From positions 2,156,501 to 2,220,500 of the forward strand of contig NZ_CP059449.1 of assembly GCF_022023855.1 (NCBI RefSeq): 64,000 nucleotides of DNA, in the 5' to 3' direction. Shown here one piece after another: positions 1 through 8,796 of this stretch; position 1 is the first letter of the stretch, and each line of letters opens with the position of its first letter. This DNA comes from Azospirillum brasilense (lineage in GTDB: Bacteria; Pseudomonadota; Alphaproteobacteria; Azospirillales; Azospirillaceae). The notes under the pieces are model-generated. The model did not search any database and was not told the origin of the DNA. It saw only the letters and a list, made by a program, of their open reading frames with translations. The translations under genes and the position numbers were made by a program.

Positions 1-147
1 CAGATAGGCCGCGCCGACGAAGCCGATGCCGCCGGCCTCGCCCACCGTGGCGACGAGGTCCGCCGTGTCGGCGCCCCCGGCCATCGGGGCCTGGACAATG
101 GGGTTGGACAGGCCCAGGCGCTGGGTCAGAGTGGTGTGAACCGGCAT
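1..147 (-). CDS. nitronate monooxygenase, N-terminal fragment cut by the window edge
   Basis: The 49 visible codons begin [19 protein letters not shown] and continue through [20 protein letters not shown]. This is the first strand and phosphate-loop region of the 2-nitropropane dioxygenase/nitronate monooxygenase TIM-barrel family, an FMN enzyme that oxidises alkyl nitronates. The start ATG lies at 145-147, and the gene runs leftwards out of the window. It is on the same strand as the downstream-numbered molybdopterin enzyme, 132 bases away. Only the N terminus is visible, so family assignment is fair but substrate is unknown. Confidence 0.75.
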   Translation of the reverse strand, partial: MPVHTTLTQRLGLSNPIVQAPMAGGADTADLVATVGEAGGIGFVGAAYL

Positions 148-279
148 CGCGCCGCCCTCCGCTTTCGGTAATCCGCGGAGGGAGGCTAGGACAGTCCGGC
201 CATCGTGAAAAATGATTTGTTCAGATGGGACGGATCACGTCCGGTGATGGGAGCCGGAACCGGCTCAGGCGGCGCGCAG

Positions 280-2316
280 TCACACCGCCGTGTCGTGGAA
301 GGCGGCACCGCCCGCCGGCGGGATCGGCTCGGGCGAGGTCAGGGTGTTGATCCCGATCCCTTCCAGGAAGGCGCTGTTCGGCCAGATGCCCTCGACGATC
401 ACCACGCCGCGCGGCACTCCGGTGAAGGGCTTGGCGTGGACGACGACGCTGCCCAGCCCGTTGCCGAGGCGCACGGCGTCGCCTTCGGCCAAGGCGAGGT
501 CCGCCGCGTCCTCCGGATGGATCAGGACGGTGGGACGGCCTTCGCGGCGCTGGGCGGTCACCGTCTCGGTGAAGCTGGAGTTCAGGAACTGCCGCGCCGG
601 GGCGGTGACGAGGCGGAAGGGATGCTCCGCGTCCGCCGGGCGGCCCGGCGTCATGTGGTCGGGCAGTTCCGGCAACTGGCCGGCGCCGTAGGGGCCGAGC
701 GCCGCCCAGTCCGGCGCGAAGCGGAACCGCCCGTCCGGGAAGGCGAAGCCGTTGAGGAAATGCGAGGTCTCGAAATCCGGTTGGGCGTCGATCCAGCGCT
801 GCTCGGTCAGGGTGGCGGCGTCGGTCAGGCCGGAGGTCTTCAGCATGGAGTCGATGATCTCCAGCGCGCTCATGCCGAAGCCCGGATGCTCGGCGCCGAC
901 GCGGCGGGCCAGCTCGGAAATCACCCAGTGGTTCTCGCGCGATTCGAACTGCGGCTCGATCACCTTGCGGCCGATCAGGATGTGCATCTGCCCGCCGCCG
1001 CGGTAGAGGTCGTCATGCTCCAGGAAGGTGGTGGCGGGGATGACGATGTCGGCCAGTTGCGCCGTGTCGGTCATGAACTGCTCGTGCACCGCCACGAACA
1101 GGTCGTCGCGCAGGAAGCCGCGGCGCACGCGGGCGCTGTCCGGGCAGATCGCCGCCGGGTTGGTGTTCTGGATCAGCATGGCGGTGACCGGGGGGCCGCC
1201 GGTGATGTCCTCGCCGGTCAGTACGGCGCCGATGCGCGACTGGTCGAAGCCGCGCACGGTGGTGTCCAGCCGGTCCAGCCCCTCCGACAGGGTGCGGTCG
1301 ATGCTGTAGATGCCCGACGAGCAGTAGAGCGCCCCGCCGCCCTTGTGCGCCCAGGCGCCGGTGACCACCGGCAGGCAGGACACCGCGTGCATCTGAGCCG
1401 CGCCGTTGTGGGCGCGCGTAAGCCCGTAGCCCAGCCGCAGATAGCTGCGCTTGGTCGTGCCGTAAAGCCGGGCGAAGCCGACGATCTCCTCCACAGTCAG
1501 GCCGGTGATCGCCGCCGCCCATTCGGGCGTGCGGGTGGCGAGATGCGCCTCGAACCGGTCCGCCCCGGCGGCGTAGCGGTCGAGATAGGCGCGGTCGGCC
1601 AGCCCTTCGCGGAACAGGACGTGCATCACCGCGCAGGCCAGCGCCCCGTCGGTGCCGGGGCGCAGCATCAGATGCAGGTCCGACACCTCCGCCGTGCCGG
1701 TGCGGTAGGGATCGATGGTGACCAGCTTCGCCCCGCGGCCCTTGCGGGCGCGGCTGACGTGGGTCATCACATTGACCTGGGTCGCCACCGGGTTGCCGCC
1801 CCAGTTCACGATCAGGTCGCTGTCGGCCATCTCGCGCGGGTCGGCGCCGCGGATGTCGCCGTGGCCGGCCAGCCAGCCCATGTTGGCCGGCGTGTCGCAG
1901 ACCGTGCTGATCTGCCGGGAATAGCCCTTTGCGTGGCGCAGCCGCTGGATGCCGCCGCGCTGCACCAGCCCCATGGTGCCGGCGTAGAAATAGGGCCAGA
2001 CGGCTTCCGCGCCATGGACCCGCTCGGCGTCCAGGAAGGCATCGGCGATGCGGTCCAGCGCCTCATCCCAGCCGATTTCCACCCATTGGCCGGACCCCTT
2101 GGGGCCGGTGCGCCGCAGGGGAGTCCTCAGCCGGTCGGGGGAATGGACGCGCTCCGCGTAGCGGCTGACCTTCGCGCAGATGACGCCCGCCGTGTAGCTG
2201 TTGGCTGCGGCCCCACGGACCTTGCCGATGCGGTCCGGTGCCACCCGTTCCACTTCGAGGGCGCAGGTGCTCGGGCAATCGTGCGGGCAGGCGGTCGGCA
2301 GGAAGACGGAGTTCAC
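280..2316 (-). CDS. molybdopterin-dependent oxidoreductase with one [4Fe-4S] cluster
   Basis: This 678-residue protein belongs to the DMSO reductase/formate dehydrogenase/assimilatory nitrate reductase superfamily. The N terminus carries C10-x3-C14-x3-C18-x28-C47, the usual cluster-binding pattern, followed by a molybdopterin-binding body (NWGGNP, IDPYRTGTAE) and a C-terminal molydopterin dinucleotide-binding domain near residues 560-670. There is no Tat signal, so it is probably cytoplasmic. It stands alone, without electron-transfer subunits next to it, so the electron partner and substrate (formate, nitrate, thiosulfate or another oxo-acceptor) cannot be read from context. Length and domain order are complete. 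Confidence 0.85.
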   Translation of the reverse strand: MNSVFLPTACPHDCPSTCALEVERVAPDRIGKVRGAAANSYTAGVICAKVSRYAERVHSPDRLRTPLRRTGPKGSGQWVEIGWDEALDRIADAFLDAERVHGAEAVWPYFYAGTMGLVQRGGIQRLRHAKGYSRQISTVCDTPANMGWLAGHGDIRGADPREMADSDLIVNWGGNPVATQVNVMTHVSRARKGRGAKLVTIDPYRTGTAEVSDLHLMLRPGTDGALACAVMHVLFREGLADRAYLDRYAAGADRFEAHLATRTPEWAAAITGLTVEEIVGFARLYGTTKRSYLRLGYGLTRAHNGAAQMHAVSCLPVVTGAWAHKGGGALYCSSGIYSIDRTLSEGLDRLDTTVRGFDQSRIGAVLTGEDITGGPPVTAMLIQNTNPAAICPDSARVRRGFLRDDLFVAVHEQFMTDTAQLADIVIPATTFLEHDDLYRGGGQMHILIGRKVIEPQFESRENHWVISELARRVGAEHPGFGMSALEIIDSMLKTSGLTDAATLTEQRWIDAQPDFETSHFLNGFAFPDGRFRFAPDWAALGPYGAGQLPELPDHMTPGRPADAEHPFRLVTAPARQFLNSSFTETVTAQRREGRPTVLIHPEDAADLALAEGDAVRLGNGLGSVVVHAKPFTGVPRGVVIVEGIWPNSAFLEGIGINTLTSPEPIPPAGGAAFHDTAV

Positions 2317-2396
2317 GGAAGGACGCCTCGGCGGGGGAAAACGGGGATCAGCTTATGTCCGGCGTTCGGCTTTCCGCAACCGGTCAGGATTGTTTA

Positions 2397-2429
2397 AGGA
2401 CTGCCATCAGATTTCAATATTGCAGTCCT
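2397..2429. promoter_or_regulatory. inverted repeat upstream of the binding-protein gene
   Basis: AGGACTGC (2397-2404) is repeated in inverted orientation as GCAGTCCT (2422-2429) with a 17-base AT-rich centre. It lies in the 220-base intergenic region between two divergent genes, about 110 bases before the start at 2539. It could be an operator or an RNA hairpin; no regulator is recognised. Confidence 0.4.
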
Positions 2430-2538
2430 ATCCTTGTGGAGGTGCGTCGCGGAAAGATGTATGTTTTCAGAAAAATGCTCGCATAAGGCGGCCTTTTCGC
2501 CGGCGCGAGCGCGGAACGACACAGCAAGGGGAAGCCGT

Positions 2539-3294
2539 ATGATCGCGAATGTTGCCGGAGGCGCCCGGCGGACGCTGCGGGCAGGGGTGTTCGCCAGCTT
2601 GTTCGGAGCCATGGTCGGGGCCGTTGCCGGCATGGCCGCTCCGGGGATCGCCACGGCGTGGGCAGACGGGGTCAAGCTCGGCTATGTGGAATTCCCGCCC
2701 TACACCCAGACCGACGGCGGGGCTGCGAAGGGCAGCCTGATCGAGGCGTTCGACAAGGCCGCCAAGGCGGCCGGGATCGCCTACACCGCCGAATCGGCCC
2801 CGGCCCGCCGCCTCTTCTCCGGCATCGCGGACGGCGAGTTCAACATCTTCCTGGGAATCCGCACGGTCAAGGAGTTCGACGGCACCACGCTGATCAGCGC
2901 CGCCCCGATCGCCCGGATCGAGCTGAACGCCTACGGCATCGGCGAAGCCCCGGCGGTCAAGGCGAAGGAGGACCTGTCGGGCAAGGCGGTCATCGCGTTG
3001 AACGGCTATTCCTACGGCGGCTGGCGCGCCTGGATGGAGGACCCGGCCAACAAGGTGCAGTTGGTCGATGCGCGCACCGCCGACCAGGCGCTGCAGCTTC
3101 TCCAGGCCGGGCGGGCGCCGACGCTGCTGCAATACTCGCTGCCAATGCAGCAGGCGCTGGGGGGAAAGACGCTCGCCGACCTGAAGGCGACGCCGGTCCA
3201 GAGCCTGGACGTCTACATCGTCGTGTCGAAGAAGACCCCCGACGCCGCGGCGGTTCTGGCGAAGCTCGAAGCCGGGTTCAAGGCGACCCAATAG
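2539..3294 (+). CDS. periplasmic solute-binding protein, family 3-like
   Basis: The product is 251 residues, with an N-terminal export signal (basic RRTLRAG, then a hydrophobic stretch ending near ATAWA) and a mature region opening VKLGYVEFPPYTQTDGG. That opening, together with GSLIEAFDKAAKAAGI and a lysine-rich C-terminal helix, resembles SBP_bac_3 amino-acid-binding proteins. I chose the ATG at 2539 because AAGGGGAAG sits just ahead of it and the signal peptide then starts cleanly; longer in-frame extensions look non-coding. No permease or ATPase genes are adjacent, so it may act as an orphan binding protein, perhaps presenting ligand to the chemoreceptor encoded 60 bases downstream. That link is inference. 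Confidence 0.7.
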   Translation: MIANVAGGARRTLRAGVFASLFGAMVGAVAGMAAPGIATAWADGVKLGYVEFPPYTQTDGGAAKGSLIEAFDKAAKAAGIAYTAESAPARRLFSGIADGEFNIFLGIRTVKEFDGTTLISAAPIARIELNAYGIGEAPAVKAKEDLSGKAVIALNGYSYGGWRAWMEDPANKVQLVDARTADQALQLLQAGRAPTLLQYSLPMQQALGGKTLADLKATPVQSLDVYIVVSKKTPDAAAVLAKLEAGFKATQ

Positions 3295-3354
3295 CGCCGA
3301 GGCGGGCGCCGACCGTTCGGCAACCGATTGTTCAGCAAGAGAAAAGGGCGGATC

Positions 3355-4953
3355 ATGACGGTCAGCGGCGCGGCAGACGGGACGCGGGACAGCGGGAATC
3401 AAGGCGGTGGTCTGGGGCTGCGCCTGCGGGCGTTGCTGCTGATCGGCGGCGTGCTGCTGGTCTATCAGGTGCTGGCCATCGCCTGGGGGGTGCACAGCTC
3501 GGCCAACCAAGCGAAGGAGACGCTGGCGGCGCGCGCCGACATGGTGGCGTCGCTGCAGGCCCGCGCGGCGGCGATCCCGCTCTTCGACTTCGACACCGAG
3601 CAGGTGCGCGAGGTCGCCAAGGCGCCGTCATCCGACCCCGACTTCCTCGGCGCCCAGGTGCGCGACGACAAGGCCAAGGTGGTCGCCGAGGTCGGCGACA
3701 CCAAAGCCGTGAAGGGCTTCATCGAGGTGGTGAAACCCATCGTCGGCGGGCAGGCCGGGCAGCGCAAGACCATCGGCGAGTTCGTCCTGCGCCTGCGCAC
3801 CGACCGGGTGGAGGCGCGGGTGACCGCCGGCGCGGTGACCCAGATCGTCGTCGGGGCGGTCGCCTTCCTCGCCATCATGGCGGCGCTTTACCTCGTCGTT
3901 TCGGCCATCACGCGCCCGCTGATGCAGATCACCGCGATGGTCGGGCGGCTGGCTCAGGGCGACTACGCGGTCGCCGTGCCGGCGCTGGACCGCCGTGACG
4001 AGATGGGGGCCATGGCCCGCACCATCGACATGCTCCGCCAGAACGCCCAGCACCGCCAGCAGCTCGAAGCCGAGAAGCTGGCCCGGCAGGCGGAGGAGGC
4101 GCAGCGGGGCGAGCGGCTGACCCGCCTCGCCGCCGCCTTCGACCGTTCGGTCCAGGCGACAGTCGGCGAGGCCTCCACCGCCGCCTCGCAGATGAAGGGC
4201 AGCGCCAGCAGCATGCTGGAGAGCGCGCTGCGCGCCGACCAGTGCAACGCCTCGGTGGCCGGGGCCGCCGACGAGACCAGCCGCACCGTCCAGACCGCCA
4301 GCGCGGCGGCGGAGCAGCTCACCCTGTCGATCCGCAGCATCGCCGAGAGCGTGAAGCAGTCGGTCGCCATGTCCGCCCAGGCCATCGACCGCGCCGACGC
4401 CAGCCGCAAGACGGTGGAGGCGCTGGCCGCCGGCGCCGCCAAGATCGGCGAGATCACCAGCCTGATCACCTCCATCGCCGGCCAGACCAACCTGCTGGCC
4501 CTGAACGCGACCATCGAGGCGGCGCGGGCCGGGGAGGCCGGCAAGGGCTTCGCGGTGGTGGCGAGCGAGGTGAAGAATCTGGCCAGCCAGACCGCCAAGG
4601 CGACGGAGGAGATCGCCACCCAGATCGGCGCCATCCAGTCGGTCACCCAGGAGACCGTGTCCGCCATCGGCGCCATCACCGAAACCATCGGCCAGCTCAG
4701 CCAGCGTTCGGCGGAGATCGCCGCCTCGGTCCAGCAGCAATTGGCCGCGACCGGTGAAATCGCCGAGAAGGTCCGCACCGTGGCCGGCGAGGCCGACACC
4801 GTGACCCGCAGCATCGCGGTCGCTTCCGGCGCCTCGTCGGAGGTAGCGACGGCGGCCCGCGAGTCGGTGGAGGTCGCCCAGACCCTCCAAGCCCGCTTCG
4901 TCGATCTGCGCGACGAGGTGCAGAAGTTCCTGGCCTCGATCAAGGCGGCGTAA
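3355..4953 (+). CDS. methyl-accepting chemotaxis protein
   Basis: This 532-residue receptor has a first membrane helix at about residues 23-42, a short periplasmic sensor of roughly 115 residues, a second helix ([19 protein letters not shown]), a HAMP linker ([20 protein letters not shown]) and a long cytoplasmic signalling coiled coil. The CheA/CheW-binding hairpin tip is clear: [20 protein letters not shown] followed by [13 protein letters not shown]. The ATG at 3355 is preceded by AAAGGGCGG. It follows the solute-binding protein by 60 bases on the same strand and may be cotranscribed. Transducer function is certain from the motif; the ligand is not known. Confidence 0.92.
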   Translation: MTVSGAADGTRDSGNQGGGLGLRLRALLLIGGVLLVYQVLAIAWGVHSSANQAKETLAARADMVASLQARAAAIPLFDFDTEQVREVAKAPSSDPDFLGAQVRDDKAKVVAEVGDTKAVKGFIEVVKPIVGGQAGQRKTIGEFVLRLRTDRVEARVTAGAVTQIVVGAVAFLAIMAALYLVVSAITRPLMQITAMVGRLAQGDYAVAVPALDRRDEMGAMARTIDMLRQNAQHRQQLEAEKLARQAEEAQRGERLTRLAAAFDRSVQATVGEASTAASQMKGSASSMLESALRADQCNASVAGAADETSRTVQTASAAAEQLTLSIRSIAESVKQSVAMSAQAIDRADASRKTVEALAAGAAKIGEITSLITSIAGQTNLLALNATIEAARAGEAGKGFAVVASEVKNLASQTAKATEEIATQIGAIQSVTQETVSAIGAITETIGQLSQRSAEIAASVQQQLAATGEIAEKVRTVAGEADTVTRSIAVASGASSEVATAARESVEVAQTLQARFVDLRDEVQKFLASIKAA

Positions 4954-5072
4954 ACGGCCCGCTATGACACGCAACTTGCCTGCGATGGGCGCGCATGCCC
5001 GCCGCGGTCAAGTTGCGTTTCCGGATTTCGCCTCGCCGCACTAGGATGCCGCTCCCGAAAGGCGAGGATGAT

Positions 5073-5429
5073 ATGGACGACGGATTGAAGTGCCCGAAAT
5101 GCAACTCCGAGCATGTCTATCAGGACGGCATGCTGTGGATCTGCCCCGAATGCGCCCATGAATGGAACCCGCAGGCCGAAGGCGGCGCGGGCGCGGAGGC
5201 TGCGGCGGATCAGGGGGTGCGGGACGCCAACGGGAACGCGCTGAGCGATGGCGACGCGGTGACGGTCATCAAGGATCTGAAGGTCAAGGGCTCGTCTCTC
5301 GTCGTCAAGGGTGGCACCAAGGTGAAAAACATCCGTCTGGTCGATGGGGCCGACGGCCACAACATCGCCTGCAAGATCGACGGCATTGGCGCGATGAATC
5401 TGAAGTCGGAATTCGTCAAAAAGGCGTGA
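5073..5429 (+). CDS. yjdM: zinc-ribbon alkylphosphonate-utilisation-type protein YjdM/PhnA
   Basis: The 118-residue product has the family's N-terminal zinc ribbon (C7-x2-C10 and C24-x2-C27) and a C-terminal KOW-like domain beginning [20 protein letters not shown]. coli YjdM (formerly PhnA) is of similar size. Despite the old phosphonate name, the family function remains poorly defined. The ATG at 5073 follows GGCGAGGATGAT and is placed right before the zinc ribbon, where homologues start. A strong bidirectional terminator follows. Confidence 0.9.
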   Translation: MDDGLKCPKCNSEHVYQDGMLWICPECAHEWNPQAEGGAGAEAAADQGVRDANGNALSDGDAVTVIKDLKVKGSSLVVKGGTKVKNIRLVDGADGHNIACKIDGIGAMNLKSEFVKKA

Positions 5430-5454
5430 CGTCCTCCAGCTTCCCCGAAAAGAG

Positions 5455-5490
5455 AAAACCCCTCGCCGGAGCGCTCCGGCGAGGGGTTTT
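5455..5490. terminator. bidirectional Rho-independent terminator
   Basis: AAAACCCCTCGCCGGA and its inverted copy flank a GCGC loop, giving a GC-rich stem with A/T tracts on both sides. It sits between convergent genes (yjdM on plus, dctM on minus) and should terminate both. Confidence 0.9.
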
Positions 5491-5519
5491 CCTTATGGGC
5501 CATCGCCCGGGGTTGGGGA

Positions 5520-6818
5520 TTACATCATCCCCAGCGCGCGGGGCAGCCAGGTGGAGATGATCGGCACGTAGGTGATCAGCACCAGGAAGCCCAGCATCGC
5601 CAGCAGCCACGGCCAGACGGCCACGGTCAGCTCGGTGATGCCCATCTTGGTGATGCCCGACGCGACGTAGAGGTTCAGGCCCACCGGGGGGTGGCACATG
5701 CCGACCTCCATGTTCACGACCATCATGATGCCGAAATGGACCGGGTCGATGCCCAGCTTGATGGCGACCGGGAACAGGATCGGCGCCATGATCAGCACGA
5801 TCGACGACGGCTCCATGAAGTTGCCGGCCATCAGCAGAAGGATGTTGGTCACCAGAAGGAAGGCGATCACACCCAGCCCCTGGGCGACGATCCAGTCGGC
5901 GATGCCCTGCGGGATGTTCTCCGACGTCAGCACGAACGAGAACAGCACCGCGTTCGTGATGATGTAGAGCAGCATCGCCGACATGCTGGCCGAGGACAGC
6001 AGCACCTTCGGCACGCCGCGCAGCGGCATGTCCTTGTAGACGAAGACCGCGATGATGAAGGCGTAGACGGCGCTCATCGCCGCGGCCTCGGTCGGCGTGA
6101 AGACGCCGGAATAGATGCCGCCGATGACGATGACGATCAGCAGGAGGCCCCAGATCGCTTCACGCAGAGCCTTCAGGCGCTGGGCCAGGCTGGCCTTCGG
6201 CAGACGCGGGTAGCCGAACTTGCGCGCGCGGTACCAAGTGACGCCGCCCAGCACGAAGGCCAGCATCAGGCCGGGGATGACGCCCGCCATGAAGAGCTGG
6301 CCGACCGAGGCGGCGTGCGGGCTGCCGCTGGTGGCGACCGAGTACATCACCATCACGATGGACGGCGGGATCAGGATGCCCAGCGCGCCCGAGGTGGTGA
6401 TGACGCCGGCGCCGAACTGCTTCGGGAAGCCCTGGGCAACCATCGCCGGAAGCACGATGGAGCCGATGGCCACCACCGTCGCCGGGCTGGAACCGGACAC
6501 CGCCGCGAACAGGGCGCAGCCCATCACGCCGGCGAGGCCAAGGCCGCCGTGCCAGTGGCCGACCATCGCCGTGGCGAAGTTGATCATGCGGCGGGCCACG
6601 CCGCCGTGCGTCAGGAAGTTGCCGGCCAGGATGAAGAACGGGATCGCCATGATCTCGAACTTCTCGATGCCGGTGAACAGCTTCAGCGCCACGGCCTCGA
6701 TCGGCACATGGGTCATGGTGAAGAGGAACGTCAGAACCGTCAGGCCGAGAGAGATCGAGATCGGCATGCCGGTCAACATCAGAACCAGCAGAAGGCCGAA
6801 GATGATGGCGGCGTTCAT
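5520..6818 (-). CDS. dctM: TRAP transporter large permease subunit, DctM
   Basis: This 432-residue protein is very hydrophobic, with about twelve membrane helices, and carries the DctM signatures SGSSPATVVAIGSIVLPAM and GILIPPSIVMVMY. It forms the Na+-driven transport channel of a tripartite ATP-independent periplasmic transporter for C4-dicarboxylates such as malate, succinate and fumarate. Its start overlaps the stop of dctQ by four bases (ATGA), showing translational coupling. The order dctP-dctQ-dctM and the neighbouring sensor/regulator pair match the Rhodobacter capsulatus dct locus as I know it. Confidence 0.93.
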   Translation of the reverse strand: MNAAIIFGLLLVLMLTGMPISISLGLTVLTFLFTMTHVPIEAVALKLFTGIEKFEIMAIPFFILAGNFLTHGGVARRMINFATAMVGHWHGGLGLAGVMGCALFAAVSGSSPATVVAIGSIVLPAMVAQGFPKQFGAGVITTSGALGILIPPSIVMVMYSVATSGSPHAASVGQLFMAGVIPGLMLAFVLGGVTWYRARKFGYPRLPKASLAQRLKALREAIWGLLLIVIVIGGIYSGVFTPTEAAAMSAVYAFIIAVFVYKDMPLRGVPKVLLSSASMSAMLLYIITNAVLFSFVLTSENIPQGIADWIVAQGLGVIAFLLVTNILLLMAGNFMEPSSIVLIMAPILFPVAIKLGIDPVHFGIMMVVNMEVGMCHPPVGLNLYVASGITKMGITELTVAVWPWLLAMLGFLVLITYVPIISTWLPRALGMM

Positions 6819-7513
6819 CGGTCGTTCTCCTTCGGTCCCTTACCGGCCGTCGGGCCGGCGGCCGGGCCGTTGCCGGGCTTGCGGCCCTCGTGATGGGCGA
6901 TGTCGTGCGGGTGCAGGTTGTCGTCCATCTCGAACCAGTTGACGTCCTGCGCGGCGCGCTGCGGGTCGGTGATATCCTCCTCCAGACCCTCGACATGGCC
7001 GTGGTCGTGGTGCGGCAGCTCGCCGGTGCGCAGGAAGTTGACCATCACCTGAAGGAAGCGGAAGCACATCAGGTAGGAGCCGACCGGGATCGCCAGATAG
7101 ATGATCCACATCGGCCATTCGAGGTCCGCCGAGACCTGCTCGGTGTTCGACATGTGCCAGACGAAGGTGGAACCCATCGTGCCGACGACGCCGGTGAACG
7201 TCGCGCCGGCCAGCAGGCCGAACACGATGAACTTCGACCGCATCGGGACGGACAGCTTGTTGATGAGCACGTCCACGCCCACATGAATGCCGGTGCGAAC
7301 GCCGTACGCGGCGCCGAACTTCGCCATCCAGACGAACATGTAGATGCAGAGTTCCTGCGCCCAGGCCAGATTCCAATGCAGGATGTAGTCCTGGATGACG
7401 GGGATGCCGGACGCATAACGGTGGACGACAGCGACGAAGATGATCGTCGTCGCCGCGGCCATCAGGAAGGCGATAAGAATCTCCTCCAGATGGTCTAGGA
7501 TTTTCATGGGCAT
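6815..7513 (-). CDS. dctQ: TRAP transporter small permease subunit, DctQ
   Basis: The 232-residue membrane protein has four predicted helices in its first 170 residues (opening LDHLEEILIAFLMAAATTIIF) and is the DctQ subunit that docks the binding protein on DctM. The C-terminal 60 residues are a hydrophilic tail unusually rich in histidine and acidic residues (HHDHGH, HPHDIAHH), which could bind metal. The first ATG (7511-7513) has GGAG five bases ahead; a second in-frame ATG at 7507 is possible. A strong double hairpin separates it from dctP. Confidence 0.9.
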   Translation of the reverse strand: MPMKILDHLEEILIAFLMAAATTIIFVAVVHRYASGIPVIQDYILHWNLAWAQELCIYMFVWMAKFGAAYGVRTGIHVGVDVLINKLSVPMRSKFIVFGLLAGATFTGVVGTMGSTFVWHMSNTEQVSADLEWPMWIIYLAIPVGSYLMCFRFLQVMVNFLRTGELPHHDHGHVEGLEEDITDPQRAAQDVNWFEMDDNLHPHDIAHHEGRKPGNGPAAGPTAGKGPKENDR

Positions 7514-7536
7514 GGTGGCTCCGCGCGCAGGAGGAA

Positions 7537-7622
7537 GCGCCCGCGTCGGGTGAGCGGGCGCTTGCCGAAGGCCGTGCTTTTGTCTTGTTTTCTTGAAAGA
7601 CCGGGCGGGAGTACCGCCCGGT
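7537..7622 (-). terminator. two hairpins between dctP and dctQ, likely attenuating terminator
   Basis: Reading on the minus strand, CCGGGCGG-TACTC-CCGCCCGG (about 7602-7622) forms a strong stem followed by TCTTTC, just after the dctP stop. A second perfect 8-bp stem, GCGCCCGC/GCGGGCGC (7537-7561), lies just before dctQ. Such structures between a binding-protein gene and its permease genes commonly make the binding protein more abundant, by partial termination or by protecting the upstream mRNA. Confidence 0.65.
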
Positions 7623-7635
7623 TATCCGAACCGTG

Positions 7636-8646
7636 TTACTCGCACTTGGCGGCGTCGGTCTCGGTCTTGATGCTCGCCAGCAATTCCTTGCCGACGCGCG
7701 ACGCCATGTCCTCGTGGACCGGCAGCATGGCCTGGCGCCACGACGCGCGCTCCTCCTTGGTCAGCTCGTAGAACTTGGTCTTGCCGGCGGCCTTCATCGC
7801 CTCCAGCGCCTTGTCGTTCTCTTCCTGGGCGATGTTGTTGGCGTACTCGGTCGCCTCCTTCATCGCGCCGTCGAGCTGGGTGCGGACGTCGGCCGGCAGG
7901 CCGTCCCAGAACTTCTTGTTCACGATGACCGCGTAGCCCAGATAGCCGTGGTCGGAGAGCGTGGCGTGACTCTGCACCTCGTGCATCTTCTGGGTGTACA
8001 TGTTGGACGGCGGGTTCTCGGTGCCGTCGACGACGCCGGTCTGCAGCGCCTGATAGACCTCGGAGAAGGCCATCACCTGCGGCAGGGCGCCGAGCGCACG
8101 CATCTGCGCGTCGAGCACCTTCGAGGACTGGATGCGCATCTTGAGGCCCTTGAAATCCGCCGTGGCGTGCAGCGGCTTGTTGGCGCTCATGATCTTGAAG
8201 CCGTTGTCCCAATAGGCCAGACCAGTGATGCCCTTGTTCTCCAGCTTCTGGAACAGCTGCTTGCCGATCGTGCCGGTGGTGACCTTCACCAGGGCGGCCT
8301 TGCAGGGGAAGATGTAGGGCAGATCGAAGATCTCGAATTCCTTGGCGCCCAGCGGGCCGAACTTGGCCAGCGACGGGGCCAGCATCTGCACGGCGCCGAG
8401 CTGCAGGGCCTCCAGCTCCTCCTTGTCCTTGTAGAGCTGGCTGTTCGGGTAGACCTCGACCTTCACCTTGCCGGCGGTGCGCTGCTCGGCCAGCTGCTTG
8501 AACTTCTCGGCGCCCTTGCCCTTCGGGGTTTCCGGAGCGACGACGTGGCTGAACTTGATGACGATCGGCTCCTGCGCGGTGGCGGCGGTGGCGGCCATCA
8601 GGCAGCCGGCGGCGACGGTGGCGCACAGCAGCGAAACGAACTTCAT
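7636..8646 (-). CDS. dctP: TRAP transporter C4-dicarboxylate-binding protein, DctP
   Basis: This 336-residue periplasmic protein has a cleavable signal (MKFVSLLCATVAAGCLMAA, ending ATAQE) and the DctP family core, including FSHVVAPETPKGKGAEKF, VEVYPNSQLYKDKEELEAL and the conserved VVDGTENPPSN segment. It captures C4-dicarboxylates and delivers them to DctQM. I prefer the ATG at 8646 over the one at 8655 because GGAGG lies about nine bases from the former but abuts the latter. It is the promoter-proximal gene of dctPQM and is divergent from dctS. Confidence 0.93.
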   Translation of the reverse strand: MKFVSLLCATVAAGCLMAATAATAQEPIVIKFSHVVAPETPKGKGAEKFKQLAEQRTAGKVKVEVYPNSQLYKDKEELEALQLGAVQMLAPSLAKFGPLGAKEFEIFDLPYIFPCKAALVKVTTGTIGKQLFQKLENKGITGLAYWDNGFKIMSANKPLHATADFKGLKMRIQSSKVLDAQMRALGALPQVMAFSEVYQALQTGVVDGTENPPSNMYTQKMHEVQSHATLSDHGYLGYAVIVNKKFWDGLPADVRTQLDGAMKEATEYANNIAQEENDKALEAMKAAGKTKFYELTKEERASWRQAMLPVHEDMASRVGKELLASIKTETDAAKCE

Positions 8647-8796
8647 AGGGGTCATCCTCCACTTGTTGTTGGTCAGACTGATGGTCCGGCCTTTGGTATT
8701 CTTTCATTGTTCGATAATTTCTCCCCCGACGCTATTGTGGAAATCCGTAGCTGTGAACGTGACATATTGGTTGCCGTGCCAACACCTCTCCCCCCC

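Noticed and set aside
205..2397. A 730-codon plus-strand open frame opposite the molybdopterin enzyme
   Set aside because: Composition is Arg/Gly/Ala/His-rich with no domain, typical of the antisense of a GC-rich gene; the minus-strand product has clear cluster and cofactor motifs.
7633..8796. Upstream 388 codons in frame with the DctS kinase
   Set aside because: They run antisense through dctP and have no kinase or sensor character; the kinase proper begins near 8797.
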